A stretch of 64,000 bases of DNA from Caulifigura coniformis. Lineage in GTDB: Bacteria; Planctomycetota; Planctomycetia; Planctomycetales; Planctomycetaceae. Numbering within the stretch: the first letter of the stretch is position 1; each line of letters starts with the position of its first letter. The stretch spans positions 2,802,314 through 2,866,313 of the forward strand of contig NZ_CP036271.1 of assembly GCF_007745175.1 (NCBI RefSeq), in the 5' to 3' direction. Both the position numbers and the translations under genes were made by a program. The notes under the pieces are model-generated. The model made no database searches. It had not been told where the DNA came from and saw nothing but the letters and a program-made list of their open reading frames with translations. Of this stretch, positions 54,642 to 62,280 are shown one piece after another.

Positions 54642-55147
54642 CGGGTCAGTCCGCCGCAACCTGTCCGGATGTGTCGTGCCGGATCCTGTGTGTGATGCCA
54701 AGACCCCGGACGACGAGCCCGCACGACTCGCTCATCCTGATGACGATTCGTCCTCACAGACCTTGCGCAGCATTCAAGTGCAGGCATTTCTCACCACCAC
54801 GAACGTCCCAGGACATTCAGGTGAACGAAGAAAGCGGTCGAAGTTGTAGAGAGCGTCGCTCGCGCTCGAAGGTCCCGGAACAAAGTCGCATCCGCTGGAA
54901 CCAGGAAACTCTGGAGATGGCGGTTTTGACCGCCCCCCTTGGAATTTACGACGTGTCCTGACTGCACTAGCATCCGACATCGACGACCTCGGGAGATGAG
55001 AGCACGGGATCACTGACATACTGCCAGACGGCTTTCCGCAAGTACTTCTGCTGAAGTTGCTTGCGTAGACGGGTGGTGTTGCAGGTGGTGAGCGCTCGCA
55101 AAAACTCGAGGCGTTCTGCGTCCCCGACGCATGACGTATGCCCATCT
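54642..55147. other. Gene-poor stretch before the tRNA fragment
   Basis: 506 bases. Short open frames exist on both strands, but none has family resemblance or consistent codon bias. A minus-strand frame ending at 54967 (tail about 60 codons, ERLEFLRAL...AVWQYVSDP) looks slightly protein-like and might be a decayed gene. Composition is less GC-rich than the neighbouring genes. I see no RNA gene apart from the tRNA fragment at 55148. Confidence 0.35.
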
Positions 55148-55187
55148 GGAGAGGTGGCAGAGCGGCCGATTGCACCGGTCTTGAAAA
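55148..55187 (+). tRNA. 5' half of tRNA-Ser(UGA), truncated after the anticodon loop
   Basis: The sequence starts with an acceptor strand GGAGAGG, continues with a D-arm (TGGCAGAGCGGCCGATTG) and the anticodon stem/loop CCGGT-CTTGAAA, with anticodon TGA at 55182-55184. After the first A of the expected 3' anticodon stem (55187) the match ends; the next bases (AGCACCGGG) differ, and no variable arm, TTCGA T-loop or CCTCTCC acceptor partner follows. It is the 5' half of a class II tRNA gene and cannot make a tRNA. It most likely marks an integration point. Confidence 0.8.
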
Positions 55188-55345
55188 GCACCGGGCTTGT
55201 AATGGCAATCTCACGGAATGTAGGAAAACACCTAGCGAAATGAGTTTCGCCGCGTTGGGTGTAGATGAGAAAAACGGTGAAAAACGGGGGTATCGGGTAT
55301 CGCGATACCCGCACAAAAAAAGCCCGGCCGAACGGCCGGGCTTTG
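55188..55345. other. Candidate attachment region next to truncated tRNA
   Basis: Right of the tRNA break lie several inverted repeats: GCGAAA (55235-55240) with TTTCGC (55245-55250); flanking ACACC and GGTGT; then the 18-bp perfect palindrome CGGGTATCGCGATACCCG (55294-55311), preceded by a direct GGGTATC. Such closely spaced symmetric sites suit integrase or excisionase binding, but this is inferred. The terminator at 55319-55344 closes the region. Confidence 0.45.
55319..55344 (-). terminator. Rho-independent terminator of the element's minus-strand operon
   Basis: AAAGCCCGGCCG (55319-55330) pairs with CGGCCGGGCTTT (55333-55344). Read on the minus strand the stem is followed by a T-tract of about seven. 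It lies three bases beyond the stop of the excisionase-like gene. Confidence 0.85.
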
Positions 55346-55346
55346 T

Positions 55347-55625
55347 TCATTTCCAAACACGATCAAGACCGTTACCACCACGGCGACCGCAAGCCAGTTT
55401 CCACCGGCCGGGAACCGGTAACTTCTGACGCTTGGTCGCTGGCTTGGGTATGGTGGAACGAGCGGCAATGAACCGCTCAAGGTCATCGGGCAGAATCCTC
55501 ATGCGAGGCCGGCGGCTGTTCGGGCGAGCGCTGACGTTGACCGCCCGCAACTCACCCGACTTGAGCCACTGTCTGACCGTCCATTCATCAACACACATCT
55601 TCGCTGCCACTTCGGCGATGGTCAT
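55347..55625 (-). CDS. Excisionase-like helix-turn-helix DNA-binding protein
   Basis: 92 residues. The N-terminal half is a MerR/Xis-type winged-helix motif: TIAEVAAKMCVDEWTVRQWLKSGELRAV, then a basic ARPNSRRPRMRILPDDLERFI wing and helix. The C-terminus is basic. Such single-domain proteins are excisionases (recombination directionality factors) or small regulators. Its start overlaps the primase-helicase stop (ATGA), so it is co-translated with the replication gene. It lies right next to the truncated tRNA and palindromic site, which fits a role in element excision. No integrase is visible in this window. Confidence 0.75.
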   Translation of the reverse strand: MTIAEVAAKMCVDEWTVRQWLKSGELRAVNVSARPNSRRPRMRILPDDLERFIAARSTIPKPATKRQKLPVPGRWKLACGRRGGNGLDRVWK

Positions 55626-58345
55626 ACGGACACGCTCCGGCTTATAGGCTGACTCGGTTCTGATTCCTTGCGGGTCTCGACCGTCTTCAGGCGAATGCCG
55701 AGAAGTTCCATCTTTCCACGGCCGCCCTTGGTGATCTTCTCAGACTCCAAGTCGTCGTAGATTTGCGTCGTCCACTTCTCGTCAGCGACATCGGGGTCGC
55801 ACCACTCGCGGAACGCCTTCCCGAATTCCTTGCATGAAACTCGGTACGATGGGTCTTTCTCACAGCACGCATCGACGAACTTCAGGACCGCTGGGCGGGT
55901 GCTCTGTTGAGCGGCGGACTTCGACTCCGTCTCGATGGCCGGAATTCGCAGACGACCGTCCGGGCTGGGCAGCGTCAGACCAAGGACGGTCTGCATGAAT
56001 GCTGGCGCTTCCGCTTCCAATCGGCGTCGGAACTCCGTTCGGGGGATTTCGTGTTCCAGCGGGCGAACCTCCATCATGGTGATTCGCGTGTCACCAAAAT
56101 CGACTGGACACGCCTTCCGATCGTTGGCCGTCTGGATGAAGTGCAGCGTGTTCGGCTGGTCGTAGGCGTCCGTCCTCATCTTCCGAATCGAGACGGTCAG
56201 GCCAGTCACCCACGCCTTAAGTCGGTTGCGTGCGGTCGTCCCAGCCTTCGACAAGTCCGTTTCTTCAATGTACGGAAGAATGGCGTTCGCCAGTTCCCCG
56301 TTGAAGTCGGTGTTCGGCTTGAACGCCTTATCGGCCCCGATCACACCGGCCGTGACCAGCAGGGAGATGGACTCATGCAGACTCGACTTCCCGGTGTTCT
56401 CGTCCTTGCTGAACAGGAACAGGTACGGGAGCGGCTGGAAAGGTTCCCTCAGCAGGCACGCGATCCACAGCAGGCCATAGTCACGACCACGAAGGACGTT
56501 GTTCGCCCTCGCCCAAGGATGGTGCGGTAGCGCGGTGTTCAAGTCCTCGAAACAGTGGTCCAACATCAAGTCCCATGTTGGATGCTGAGCGTGTTCATCA
56601 TCGGTCGGCGGAAAACGGAACTGAGGCGCATCAAGGTTGATTTGGCGGTTGCCCGGATACTCCGGCTGGAATGGGAGGTTCACCAACGTCCAAGCGTTGG
56701 TGACAATCTCCCCCAGAACCCAGTCCATCTCCGTTTTCTTCACGCCCGATCGAACAAGCGCAGCCTTGGCGTTCTCGCGTGCCGTGAACTCCCACCCGCC
56801 TTTCGCGTTCCTGATGAGCCAGCCGGCGTCCTCTTTCTTCGGCGTCTTCACCAAGCGTGCGACATTGTCGAGCGTGCCAAGTTGGACCTGCGTTTCCACC
56901 TTCGGCTTGACCGTGGTGGTAAAGCACCACTTCGACCGATGTTTCGTCCAATCCTGTAACTCCGCCGCATAGCCGTCTTGTTTGTCGGACGGGTCCGACG
57001 TGACATCCATCGTGATATGCTGGCTCTTGTCGACCCGCAGTGTGGCCTTTCGCCCCATCATCCGTGCTGGGACTGGCGCATCTCCACCAAGCAGCTTCAA
57101 GGCCGTCAGCGCGCCTTCGGCCGTCGCAAAGGCGTAGCCGTTCTGGTCGCCGTCAAGCCGTCCGCCATTCAAACGGGCGGCCGTCTTCAGGTCGGTGTCG
57201 ACGTTGAGGCGACACGTTGTCCACCCTTCACCGTCCTGTTCCCATGTCTCGGCTTCGTTGACGCCGAATGAGAATCGGTAGACGGCCCACGCTCCGTCAG
57301 GGAGCGGGAACATAAACCCGTTGGGCGTGCCGGGGTCTTTGCCCTGCGAGTTGGTTCGGAAGACGCCCTTCAGTTTGAGGTCGTCGTGAATCTCGGCGAG
57401 GCCGCCGGTGTGGATGCGGGCACAGTTGTGATCGCTCACCCACTCGCAGGCGTAGTTCGTATTACGCAGGGCGTCGAGGATGCGTCTGTGTTCGTCGTCG
57501 AGCGTGACGCCGTACTGCGAACTCGCCAGCTTGTCGAAGCTGGATTCGTCGTCGACGCCTTCGACCTTCACCTTTGCCCGTTTCCGGCGGACAACCTCTA
57601 CGTGGTCCTTCCAGTTCATCGGGAGGTCGGCAACGGACAGGGTCCGTGACGCTGACTTAATCAGCGTCAGGCCACCGTTCTCCGTGGTGGACTTCCGGTG
57701 CCAAATCCACATGTTACCACCGCAAGCGTCGATCGACTTCGCGAAGTCGAAGCCCGTCTTGGATGACATCATGCCGAGAATGCAGCGGGCGAGGGCGGCA
57801 TGCTCGGTGTGGTTTGATGTCTTGATGGCATCAAGGCGAACGTAAATGTGAAGGCCAGCGCCGCCCGTGCTTTTGCGAACCTCAACATAGTCGAGCGCCT
57901 GAGCTTCGGTCTTCACACGTTCCAGTTCAACATTGTCGACGCCGACTCCCTTGGCATGCCCGGTGATCGCATCGAAATCGAATCCGACCCAACGGGAGAC
58001 CTTGGCTTCCCAGTCCCAGCCTGTGCAGCCGATGCCCTGTGCGAATACTTCGGGCGGCCACCGCATCTCTTTGTCGTCGTAGAACGGCTTGTCCGTGTTC
58101 GCGTTTTTCGGGATGCGGATATTCCAGAACTGGTTGCCCGCGTCGTCTTCGTAGACGCCCTTAGCATCTCCCACCGGCTTGCCCTTGGCGGCAATGACAT
58201 TGACTTGGGTCTCCATCGCCGGAGACCACAGGTCGAGAAGTTCCGGCGCATTATGGGCCGGGATAGCAGGGTACGACCGAGTAGCGGGCATCCCCTCTTT
58301 CAGTTTGCCGATGAAGTTGGCAAGGGCTTGGGTGACAGTCTTCAT
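55622..58345 (-). CDS. PrimPol/D5-type primase-helicase
   Basis: 907 residues from ATG 58345. The N-terminal third carries archaeo-eukaryotic primase hallmarks: VGFDFD (Asp123, Asp125) and GLHIYVRL (His166). A linker follows. The C-terminal part is an SF3/D5-like helicase: Walker A in SKDENTGKSS (about residue 648), Walker B AILPYIEETDL (about 694), and a sensor block TANDRKACPVDFGDTRI. It would prime and unwind an element replication fork. Such proteins are typical of plasmids, phages and integrative elements. ATG 58345 replaces an upstream extension that lacks motifs. A 12-bp hairpin lies just upstream. Confidence 0.82.
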   Translation of the reverse strand: MKTVTQALANFIGKLKEGMPATRSYPAIPAHNAPELLDLWSPAMETQVNVIAAKGKPVGDAKGVYEDDAGNQFWNIRIPKNANTDKPFYDDKEMRWPPEVFAQGIGCTGWDWEAKVSRWVGFDFDAITGHAKGVGVDNVELERVKTEAQALDYVEVRKSTGGAGLHIYVRLDAIKTSNHTEHAALARCILGMMSSKTGFDFAKSIDACGGNMWIWHRKSTTENGGLTLIKSASRTLSVADLPMNWKDHVEVVRRKRAKVKVEGVDDESSFDKLASSQYGVTLDDEHRRILDALRNTNYACEWVSDHNCARIHTGGLAEIHDDLKLKGVFRTNSQGKDPGTPNGFMFPLPDGAWAVYRFSFGVNEAETWEQDGEGWTTCRLNVDTDLKTAARLNGGRLDGDQNGYAFATAEGALTALKLLGGDAPVPARMMGRKATLRVDKSQHITMDVTSDPSDKQDGYAAELQDWTKHRSKWCFTTTVKPKVETQVQLGTLDNVARLVKTPKKEDAGWLIRNAKGGWEFTARENAKAALVRSGVKKTEMDWVLGEIVTNAWTLVNLPFQPEYPGNRQINLDAPQFRFPPTDDEHAQHPTWDLMLDHCFEDLNTALPHHPWARANNVLRGRDYGLLWIACLLREPFQPLPYLFLFSKDENTGKSSLHESISLLVTAGVIGADKAFKPNTDFNGELANAILPYIEETDLSKAGTTARNRLKAWVTGLTVSIRKMRTDAYDQPNTLHFIQTANDRKACPVDFGDTRITMMEVRPLEHEIPRTEFRRRLEAEAPAFMQTVLGLTLPSPDGRLRIPAIETESKSAAQQSTRPAVLKFVDACCEKDPSYRVSCKEFGKAFREWCDPDVADEKWTTQIYDDLESEKITKGGRGKMELLGIRLKTVETRKESEPSQPISRSVSV

Positions 58346-58380
58346 ACGCTCAACTTTCTTGCTCAACAACGCGATAAGAT

Positions 58381-58414
58381 CGCAGCGCCCGGCGTGAGCG
58401 GTCCGGGCGCTGCG
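58381..58414. promoter_or_regulatory. 12-bp hairpin upstream of primase-helicase gene
   Basis: CGCAGCGCCCGG (58381-58392) and CCGGGCGCTGCG (58403-58414) pair perfectly with a 10-base loop. It lies 36 bases upstream of the primase-helicase start and has no T-tract, so it could be a terminator for upstream genes or a leader structure. Confidence 0.4.
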
Positions 58415-58461
58415 CAGCAATGGCCGTCGCCATCGCCGGTGTAAACGGGCAAAACAGGTGC

Positions 58462-58483
58462 CGTTGAACAAAGCTGTTCAACG
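58462..58483. promoter_or_regulatory. 22-bp imperfect palindrome, possible operator
   Basis: CGTTGAACA (58462-58470) and TGTTCAACG (58475-58483) with a 4-base centre. It is in the 191-base gap between the small unknown gene at 58537 and the primase gene, where a promoter for the replication operon would be expected. Confidence 0.4.
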
Positions 58484-58536
58484 ACTGAGAAAGGCATCAA
58501 TCGGGAGTGCGAGCGATGCCGGGCGGCAACGTACTG

Positions 58537-58839
58537 TCAAAGAAACTTCAGGTCGTTTAGCTGGCGTTCGGTCGGATAACCCGATGCCATCACGGCAAGT
58601 TGCCAAGTTCCGAGCCAACATCGTGTCGAGTGCCGTTGCGCCAGTTTCTTCAACTCGAAGCAGGTCTTGACCTCGCTCGGTATGCCGAATCTGGTCAGGA
58701 ACAAGAGGGCAGAGACCCATCCAACTTCATCATGGATCAGGGTGTTTCGGGCGTTTCGATAGTCAGGCGCATCAGTCCGCAGAAATCCCAGCGTCGTCAG
58801 TTCGGGTTCAGAGGCGATCAGTTCAAGGCGTTCGTTCAT
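58537..58839 (-). CDS. Small element protein, unknown
   Basis: 100 residues, mixed alpha/beta composition with LGFLRTDAPDYRNARNTL and SALLFLTRFG segments. No family recognised. Its start overlaps the stop of the ParB-like gene in an ATGA arrangement, supporting its reality and coupling. Cytosolic by sequence. Confidence 0.65.
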   Translation of the reverse strand: MNERLELIASEPELTTLGFLRTDAPDYRNARNTLIHDEVGWVSALLFLTRFGIPSEVKTCFELKKLAQRHSTRCWLGTWQLAVMASGYPTERQLNDLKFL

Positions 58840-59564
58840 GCGTGGGACTCCACCGAGAGTTGAATGAGGTTGTTAAGCACGTCGTCGTCAACCCATCCGT
58901 TGACCCACGCGAGTAGCTTGATTTCCAGTTTGAGCGGGTCGTATCCGGCGTTTGCCAGCCGATCCATCATCTTGCCAATGTCACCCTTTGACCGGCGTCG
59001 AAGTTCCTTGCACGCCATGCGGGGGTTCTTCCGCTTCTCTAAAGCCTTCGCAGCCGCTTCGGGATCGGGCGACTTCAGAATGCTGCCCACCCGCGAGATT
59101 GGAACCGCGCCGGATGCGAATTTCTTCTGAAGATGTTCGGGGAGCTTTAGGACGTGTCGGCGAGCCTGAACCCAATGCGGATCACGGCCTAATTCGCGAC
59201 CCGCGTCGACAAGACTGAATCGGTTCTCGGGATAGAGATTCTCGACCGCGCGGGCTTCCTCAACTGGGTTGAGGCTTTTTCTTGCGAGGTTCTCCGTGAG
59301 GTTCAGACGTGCGGCCTGTGAGTCATCGACTTCGACGACGTTCGCCGGGATCGTCTCCCATCTCAGGATTCGAGCGACGGCCATGAAGCGTCGGAAGCCG
59401 GCGACCAGTTCATAACGGTCGCCCTTGGGACGGACGACGATGGCTTGCAACAGGCCGTTGCTGTCGATGTCCCGTGCGAGGTCGCGGCATGAGACAACGC
59501 CGAAGAACTCGCGACAGTTGGGGCCTTCGTCGATCAATGCGACGGGGATTTTCTGAATGTTCAC
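58836..59564 (-). CDS. ParB-like nuclease/partition-domain protein
   Basis: 242 residues from GTG 59564 (GAGG upstream). The N-terminal ParB domain: VALIDEGPNCREFF, GLLQAIVVRP, YELVAGFRRFMAV, and the ENLARKSLNPVEEARAVENL box. A DNA-binding helical region follows (LGRDPHWVQARRHVLKLPEHLQ). Lacking a ParA partner, it may act in copy control, partition or as an accessory regulator. The start is preferred over a longer frame from 59615, and it overlaps the stop of the small upstream gene by four bases (GTGA). Two GC-rich hairpins lie upstream. Confidence 0.78.
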   Translation of the reverse strand: MNIQKIPVALIDEGPNCREFFGVVSCRDLARDIDSNGLLQAIVVRPKGDRYELVAGFRRFMAVARILRWETIPANVVEVDDSQAARLNLTENLARKSLNPVEEARAVENLYPENRFSLVDAGRELGRDPHWVQARRHVLKLPEHLQKKFASGAVPISRVGSILKSPDPEAAAKALEKRKNPRMACKELRRRSKGDIGKMMDRLANAGYDPLKLEIKLLAWVNGWVDDDVLNNLIQLSVESHA

Positions 59565-59752
59565 AGCAGCCTCACTTTCACAGATTCGCCGTCCAGCGTG
59601 AGCATTTGCAGGCATCGCAGCCGGGCGACGGTCATCTCACGATTGGTTCTCGAATCTGGTCGCTGAACCCATCGCAGGTATCGGGTAACGAAATCGGACA
59701 GGTCAGTTCGACCGCCGGGGACCGTGCATCGGTCCAGAAAGGTCTCGACCAC
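59561..59752 (-). CDS. Small element protein, unknown
   Basis: 63 residues from GTG 59752. Sequence blocks FLDRCTVPGGRTDLSDFVTRYLRWVQ and REMTVARLRCLQML suggest a helical DNA-associated protein, but I cannot assign a family. The stop overlaps the ParB-like GTG start by four bases, so the two are translationally coupled. Confidence 0.6.
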   Translation of the reverse strand: MVETFLDRCTVPGGRTDLSDFVTRYLRWVQRPDSRTNREMTVARLRCLQMLTLDGESVKVRLL

Positions 59753-59765
59753 GTTGATCTTTCAA

Positions 59766-59839
59766 GCCGGTCCCGGCGCGCACCGGGACCGGCGTTTGTG
59801 TACGGGTCGGTCCCGCGCGGGAAGAGTCGCGCGGGACCG
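59766..59839. repeat. Two adjacent GC-rich perfect hairpins
   Basis: Hairpin 1: GCCGGTCCCGG (59766-59776) and CCGGGACCGGC (59783-59793), 6-base loop. Hairpin 2: CGGTCCCGCGCG (59808-59819) and CGCGCGGGACCG (59828-59839), 8-base loop. Both share a CGGTCCCG core, and further GGTCCC-like fragments continue to about 59910. They fill the 171-base gap between two unknown genes, just upstream of the ParB-like gene. They may be a partition site, origin or transcriptional barrier. Confidence 0.55.
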
Positions 59840-59923
59840 GGGCCGGGCTGCATGCTGCCGGCCTCTGAGAGTTGCCCCGGCGTACTAGACCGGGGCCGAC
59901 TGAAGGGGTGAATCCGGTCCCCG

Positions 59924-60292
59924 TCAGTCGTGTACCACCACGACGTTGAGCATCGTCAGTCGCTTGGTCAGTTCGTGGCGGACCTGCCATCGGGGCGAGA
60001 CAGACGGACACCACGCAGTAACAGCCTTCACAAGATCATCGACGCTCGTCAGTCGGCCGGGGATCGGCGGATGACTGGTGAGGAACTTGTCCACGACCTC
60101 CCCAACGGTCGCCGGTCGTAAGAACAGAAAGGCGGGATCGGGAGAAGTCCAGTGGCGGAGTTGGAAGACGACGCCCCGTACATGACCTTCATGGACGGGG
60201 CGTCCAGTCGCCTTGAGGTAGGTTGTGGCAACGTCCCAAGCTCGCGATTGACCTTCGACACATCCTCTTGTAACGAACTCATCGACGGTCAT
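59924..60292 (-). CDS. Element protein, unknown
   Basis: 122 residues with a strong ribosome site (GGGAGG). Composition is mixed with DEFVTRGCVEGQSRAWDVATTYLKATGRPVHEGHVRGVVFQLRHW, a segment that resembles the small upstream-gene family (both have D(E/F)VTR and L.W blocks). No family assigned. The start overlaps the end of the coiled-coil gene by 14 bases. Confidence 0.62.
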   Translation of the reverse strand: MTVDEFVTRGCVEGQSRAWDVATTYLKATGRPVHEGHVRGVVFQLRHWTSPDPAFLFLRPATVGEVVDKFLTSHPPIPGRLTSVDDLVKAVTAWCPSVSPRWQVRHELTKRLTMLNVVVVHD

Positions 60293-60857
60293 CTGGCCTC
60301 CCGGTCACATTCCGAGTGAACAGGTTCGGTTTGTCGATCGACAAGTAGTCCACGGCCTCAGAAACGCTCTGCATTGATGCCTGCGGCATCAGGTTTTGAA
60401 CGATGATCTCCCCGCCCGGTAACACTCGCGTATGCGGGCGAAGCATCGTCACAACTTGATCCGGGTTGAATGCCCCCAGCTTCTGGGCGGTCGTCGTCAG
60501 TTCGTAGTCGATGCGGCGGGTGTTGATCTCACCTGTCAGTCGCTCCGTTTCAGCACGAAGTGGCGCAATCTTCGCCTCATGCTGCGCCGTATGCTCGGCA
60601 AGCCATGCGGCGTGATCGGCGTCAGCCTTCGCGGACTTCTCCGCAAGGATGGCGAGGACACGATTGCCGGCATCGGTCAGCGATTCGTTCTCGCGGACTT
60701 CCACACCGTGGGATTTCAGCACGTCGACAAGTTCGTCTTCGGCCGCTCGGTTCTTTCCGATCTCGACCTCAAGTTCCTCTTTCCTTGCCTGAAACTCGCG
60801 GCGGGCCTTGGCAAGTTCCGCATTCACCTCGTCTTGTGTGTAGAGCTTCTCAGGCAT
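60279..60857 (-). CDS. Coiled-coil protein, phage scaffold-like
   Basis: 192 residues. Residues about 10-110 form long charged coiled-coil (ELAKARREFQARKEELEVEI; AETERLTGEI). The C-terminal part has LGAFNPDQVVTMLRPHTRVLPGG and a DKPNLF end. This layout (long coil then a compact end) recalls phage capsid scaffolding proteins such as Gp20-type, but only weakly. An alternative is an unrelated structural or DNA-binding coil. The start overlaps the end of the next gene by 8 bases. Confidence 0.6.
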   Translation of the reverse strand: MPEKLYTQDEVNAELAKARREFQARKEELEVEIGKNRAAEDELVDVLKSHGVEVRENESLTDAGNRVLAILAEKSAKADADHAAWLAEHTAQHEAKIAPLRAETERLTGEINTRRIDYELTTTAQKLGAFNPDQVVTMLRPHTRVLPGGEIIVQNLMPQASMQSVSEAVDYLSIDKPNLFTRNVTGRPDDRR

Positions 60858-61713
60858 TGGTGGTCTCCACGGGGAACAACTGCCCCTTCAAGGTTTCATG
60901 GTCGGTCGAATCGAAGCGGGCCTTCGACACCTTCGCGACACGGTCGCCCACTTTCAGACTGAGATATTCGACATTGCCGACGACTTCCGGTGTGATGTCG
61001 TCGAACGGGCTGACCTTCAACATGGCCTCGCGAGCCTTCAGGGCATCAGTCGCCCGCTGAAGTTCCACCCGCTGGGGTTCCAGTGTCTTATCGAGAACTG
61101 CCTGAACCTGCGTGAGACGCTGCTGACTGGCAGCCACGTCAAGTCGCGTTTCGAGCATGGCCGATTCATGCTGGATTAGTTCCAGCACTTCGACAGGAAT
61201 GGCGGCGTCGTACTTCGCAAGGAACAGCGCATCGTTCAGGGCCTCGCGGGTCTTTCGATAGCCGGCAGTCTCGCGGATCGCAGCGGCAGCGGCGGCGTCC
61301 GCATCGGCCTTGAGCTTGGCGTCAAGACGTTCCTTCGCTTCGAGCAAATGCAGTTCGGGCTGCGGCAGGTTCTTCCTGCGGATTGCTTCGACCCGCGCGG
61401 CGTGTTCGTCGTAGACACGTTGTTCATGCGATCGCGCGTCGATCGGAACAGGATTCAGTTCTCGCCGGAACCGGCGTTGCTGGTCCTGACGCTGATAGTC
61501 GTTGCGAGCATCGGGGCGGGGAACGCCTTCCTTCAGTTCCTTTTTGGTCAGGGCATGCCCGGCGAACTTACTGGCCTTATCGACCATCGTCTTGGTGATG
61601 TTCTTCACGACGTTCGGGTCTTTGTCCCGGACTGGGAACTCCATCCCCAGCGTGAACGAAACGTGGTCGCCGTCTGAGGTCGAGACGGACGTGTAAATGT
61701 CCTCAAAAGTCAT
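60850..61713 (-). CDS. Element protein, unknown
   Basis: 287 residues. An N-terminal beta-strand region (VSFTLGMEFPVRDKDPNVVKN), an Arg/Gln-rich linker (RQDQQRRFRREL), then a long helical, Ala-rich region (ADADAAAAAAIRETAGYRK...). A C-terminal small domain (LSLKVGDRVAKVSKARFD). I do not recognise a family. The ribosome site is weak. It overlaps the coiled-coil gene by 8 bases, which suggests coexpression, as in phage structural or replication operons. Confidence 0.6.
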   Translation of the reverse strand: MTFEDIYTSVSTSDGDHVSFTLGMEFPVRDKDPNVVKNITKTMVDKASKFAGHALTKKELKEGVPRPDARNDYQRQDQQRRFRRELNPVPIDARSHEQRVYDEHAARVEAIRRKNLPQPELHLLEAKERLDAKLKADADAAAAAAIRETAGYRKTREALNDALFLAKYDAAIPVEVLELIQHESAMLETRLDVAASQQRLTQVQAVLDKTLEPQRVELQRATDALKAREAMLKVSPFDDITPEVVGNVEYLSLKVGDRVAKVSKARFDSTDHETLKGQLFPVETTNA

Positions 61714-61790
61714 GGTTCAATTCTTCACTATGATGTGGACGGGATTAGTAACTCGCTGCGGCAGGGAACCGTCCCGGCCCCGCACAGCGG

Positions 61791-62021
61791 CTAGATTTTC
61801 TTCATCGACAGTGCGAAGCCGTTCAGCACGGGGCCGGCAGGGCTGTCGGTCGTCGGGTGGTAGTCGACGATCGCGTTCGCGATCTTCCCTCGCGACCAGT
61901 TCCGCCGAACGGCGGCGGGCATCGCCAATCGCATGCGGAATGCGAGGGCGGCAACCAGACACGCGCCGCGCTTCGTTTCCACGGACACGGAGTTGAACGC
62001 ATTCGTAAGTTCGGGAGACAT
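61791..62021 (-). CDS. Small element protein, unknown
   Basis: 76 residues with GAGG upstream of ATG 62021. Segments TNAFNSVSVETKRGACLVAALAFRMRLAM and SPAGPVLNGFALSMKK suggest a small beta-alpha fold. Seven bases separate it from the preceding gene, so they are one operon. No family recognised. Confidence 0.62.
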   Translation of the reverse strand: MSPELTNAFNSVSVETKRGACLVAALAFRMRLAMPAAVRRNWSRGKIANAIVDYHPTTDSPAGPVLNGFALSMKKI

Positions 62022-62028
62022 CGCTACC

Positions 62029-62280
62029 TCAGACGATGTTGATCGCGCCCGTGACGCTGTGATTCCCGGCGGGGCCGGTCGCCTTCAGCTTCACGAAGGC
62101 CGTTTGCAGGTCACGCGATACGTAGCCGTCGTTCTGAAGGAACACGATCAACTCGCGCTGGCTCGCGTCGTCGCTCGGCATGCCGTTCTTTCGCAGGATC
62201 AAATCCGCAAGCCGAAACGACGGCATCGTGCCGGACTCGGTGTACGTCGAAAGAAAAGAGGTCACAAAATCTGGAAGCAC
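62029..62280 (-). CDS. Small element protein, unknown
   Basis: 83 residues from GTG 62280, preceded by GGAG at good spacing. DFVTSFLSTYTESGTMPSFRLADLILRKNGMPSDD, then RELIVFLQNDGYVSRDL. No family assigned. Longer upstream frames would run through a 14-bp hairpin and look non-coding. It is followed within 7 bases by the next small gene. Confidence 0.62.
   Translation of the reverse strand: MLPDFVTSFLSTYTESGTMPSFRLADLILRKNGMPSDDASQRELIVFLQNDGYVSRDLQTAFVKLKATGPAGNHSVTGAINIV

Noticed and set aside
55148-55250. A complete tRNA-Ser gene
   Set aside because: The 3' half of the anticodon stem, variable arm, T-arm and acceptor complement are missing; no CCTCTCC follows within 100 bases.
54774-55316. 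A 180-codon minus-strand frame spanning the tRNA fragment
   Set aside because: It runs through the tRNA half and the inverted repeats. Its product is Ser/Pro-rich without family resemblance.
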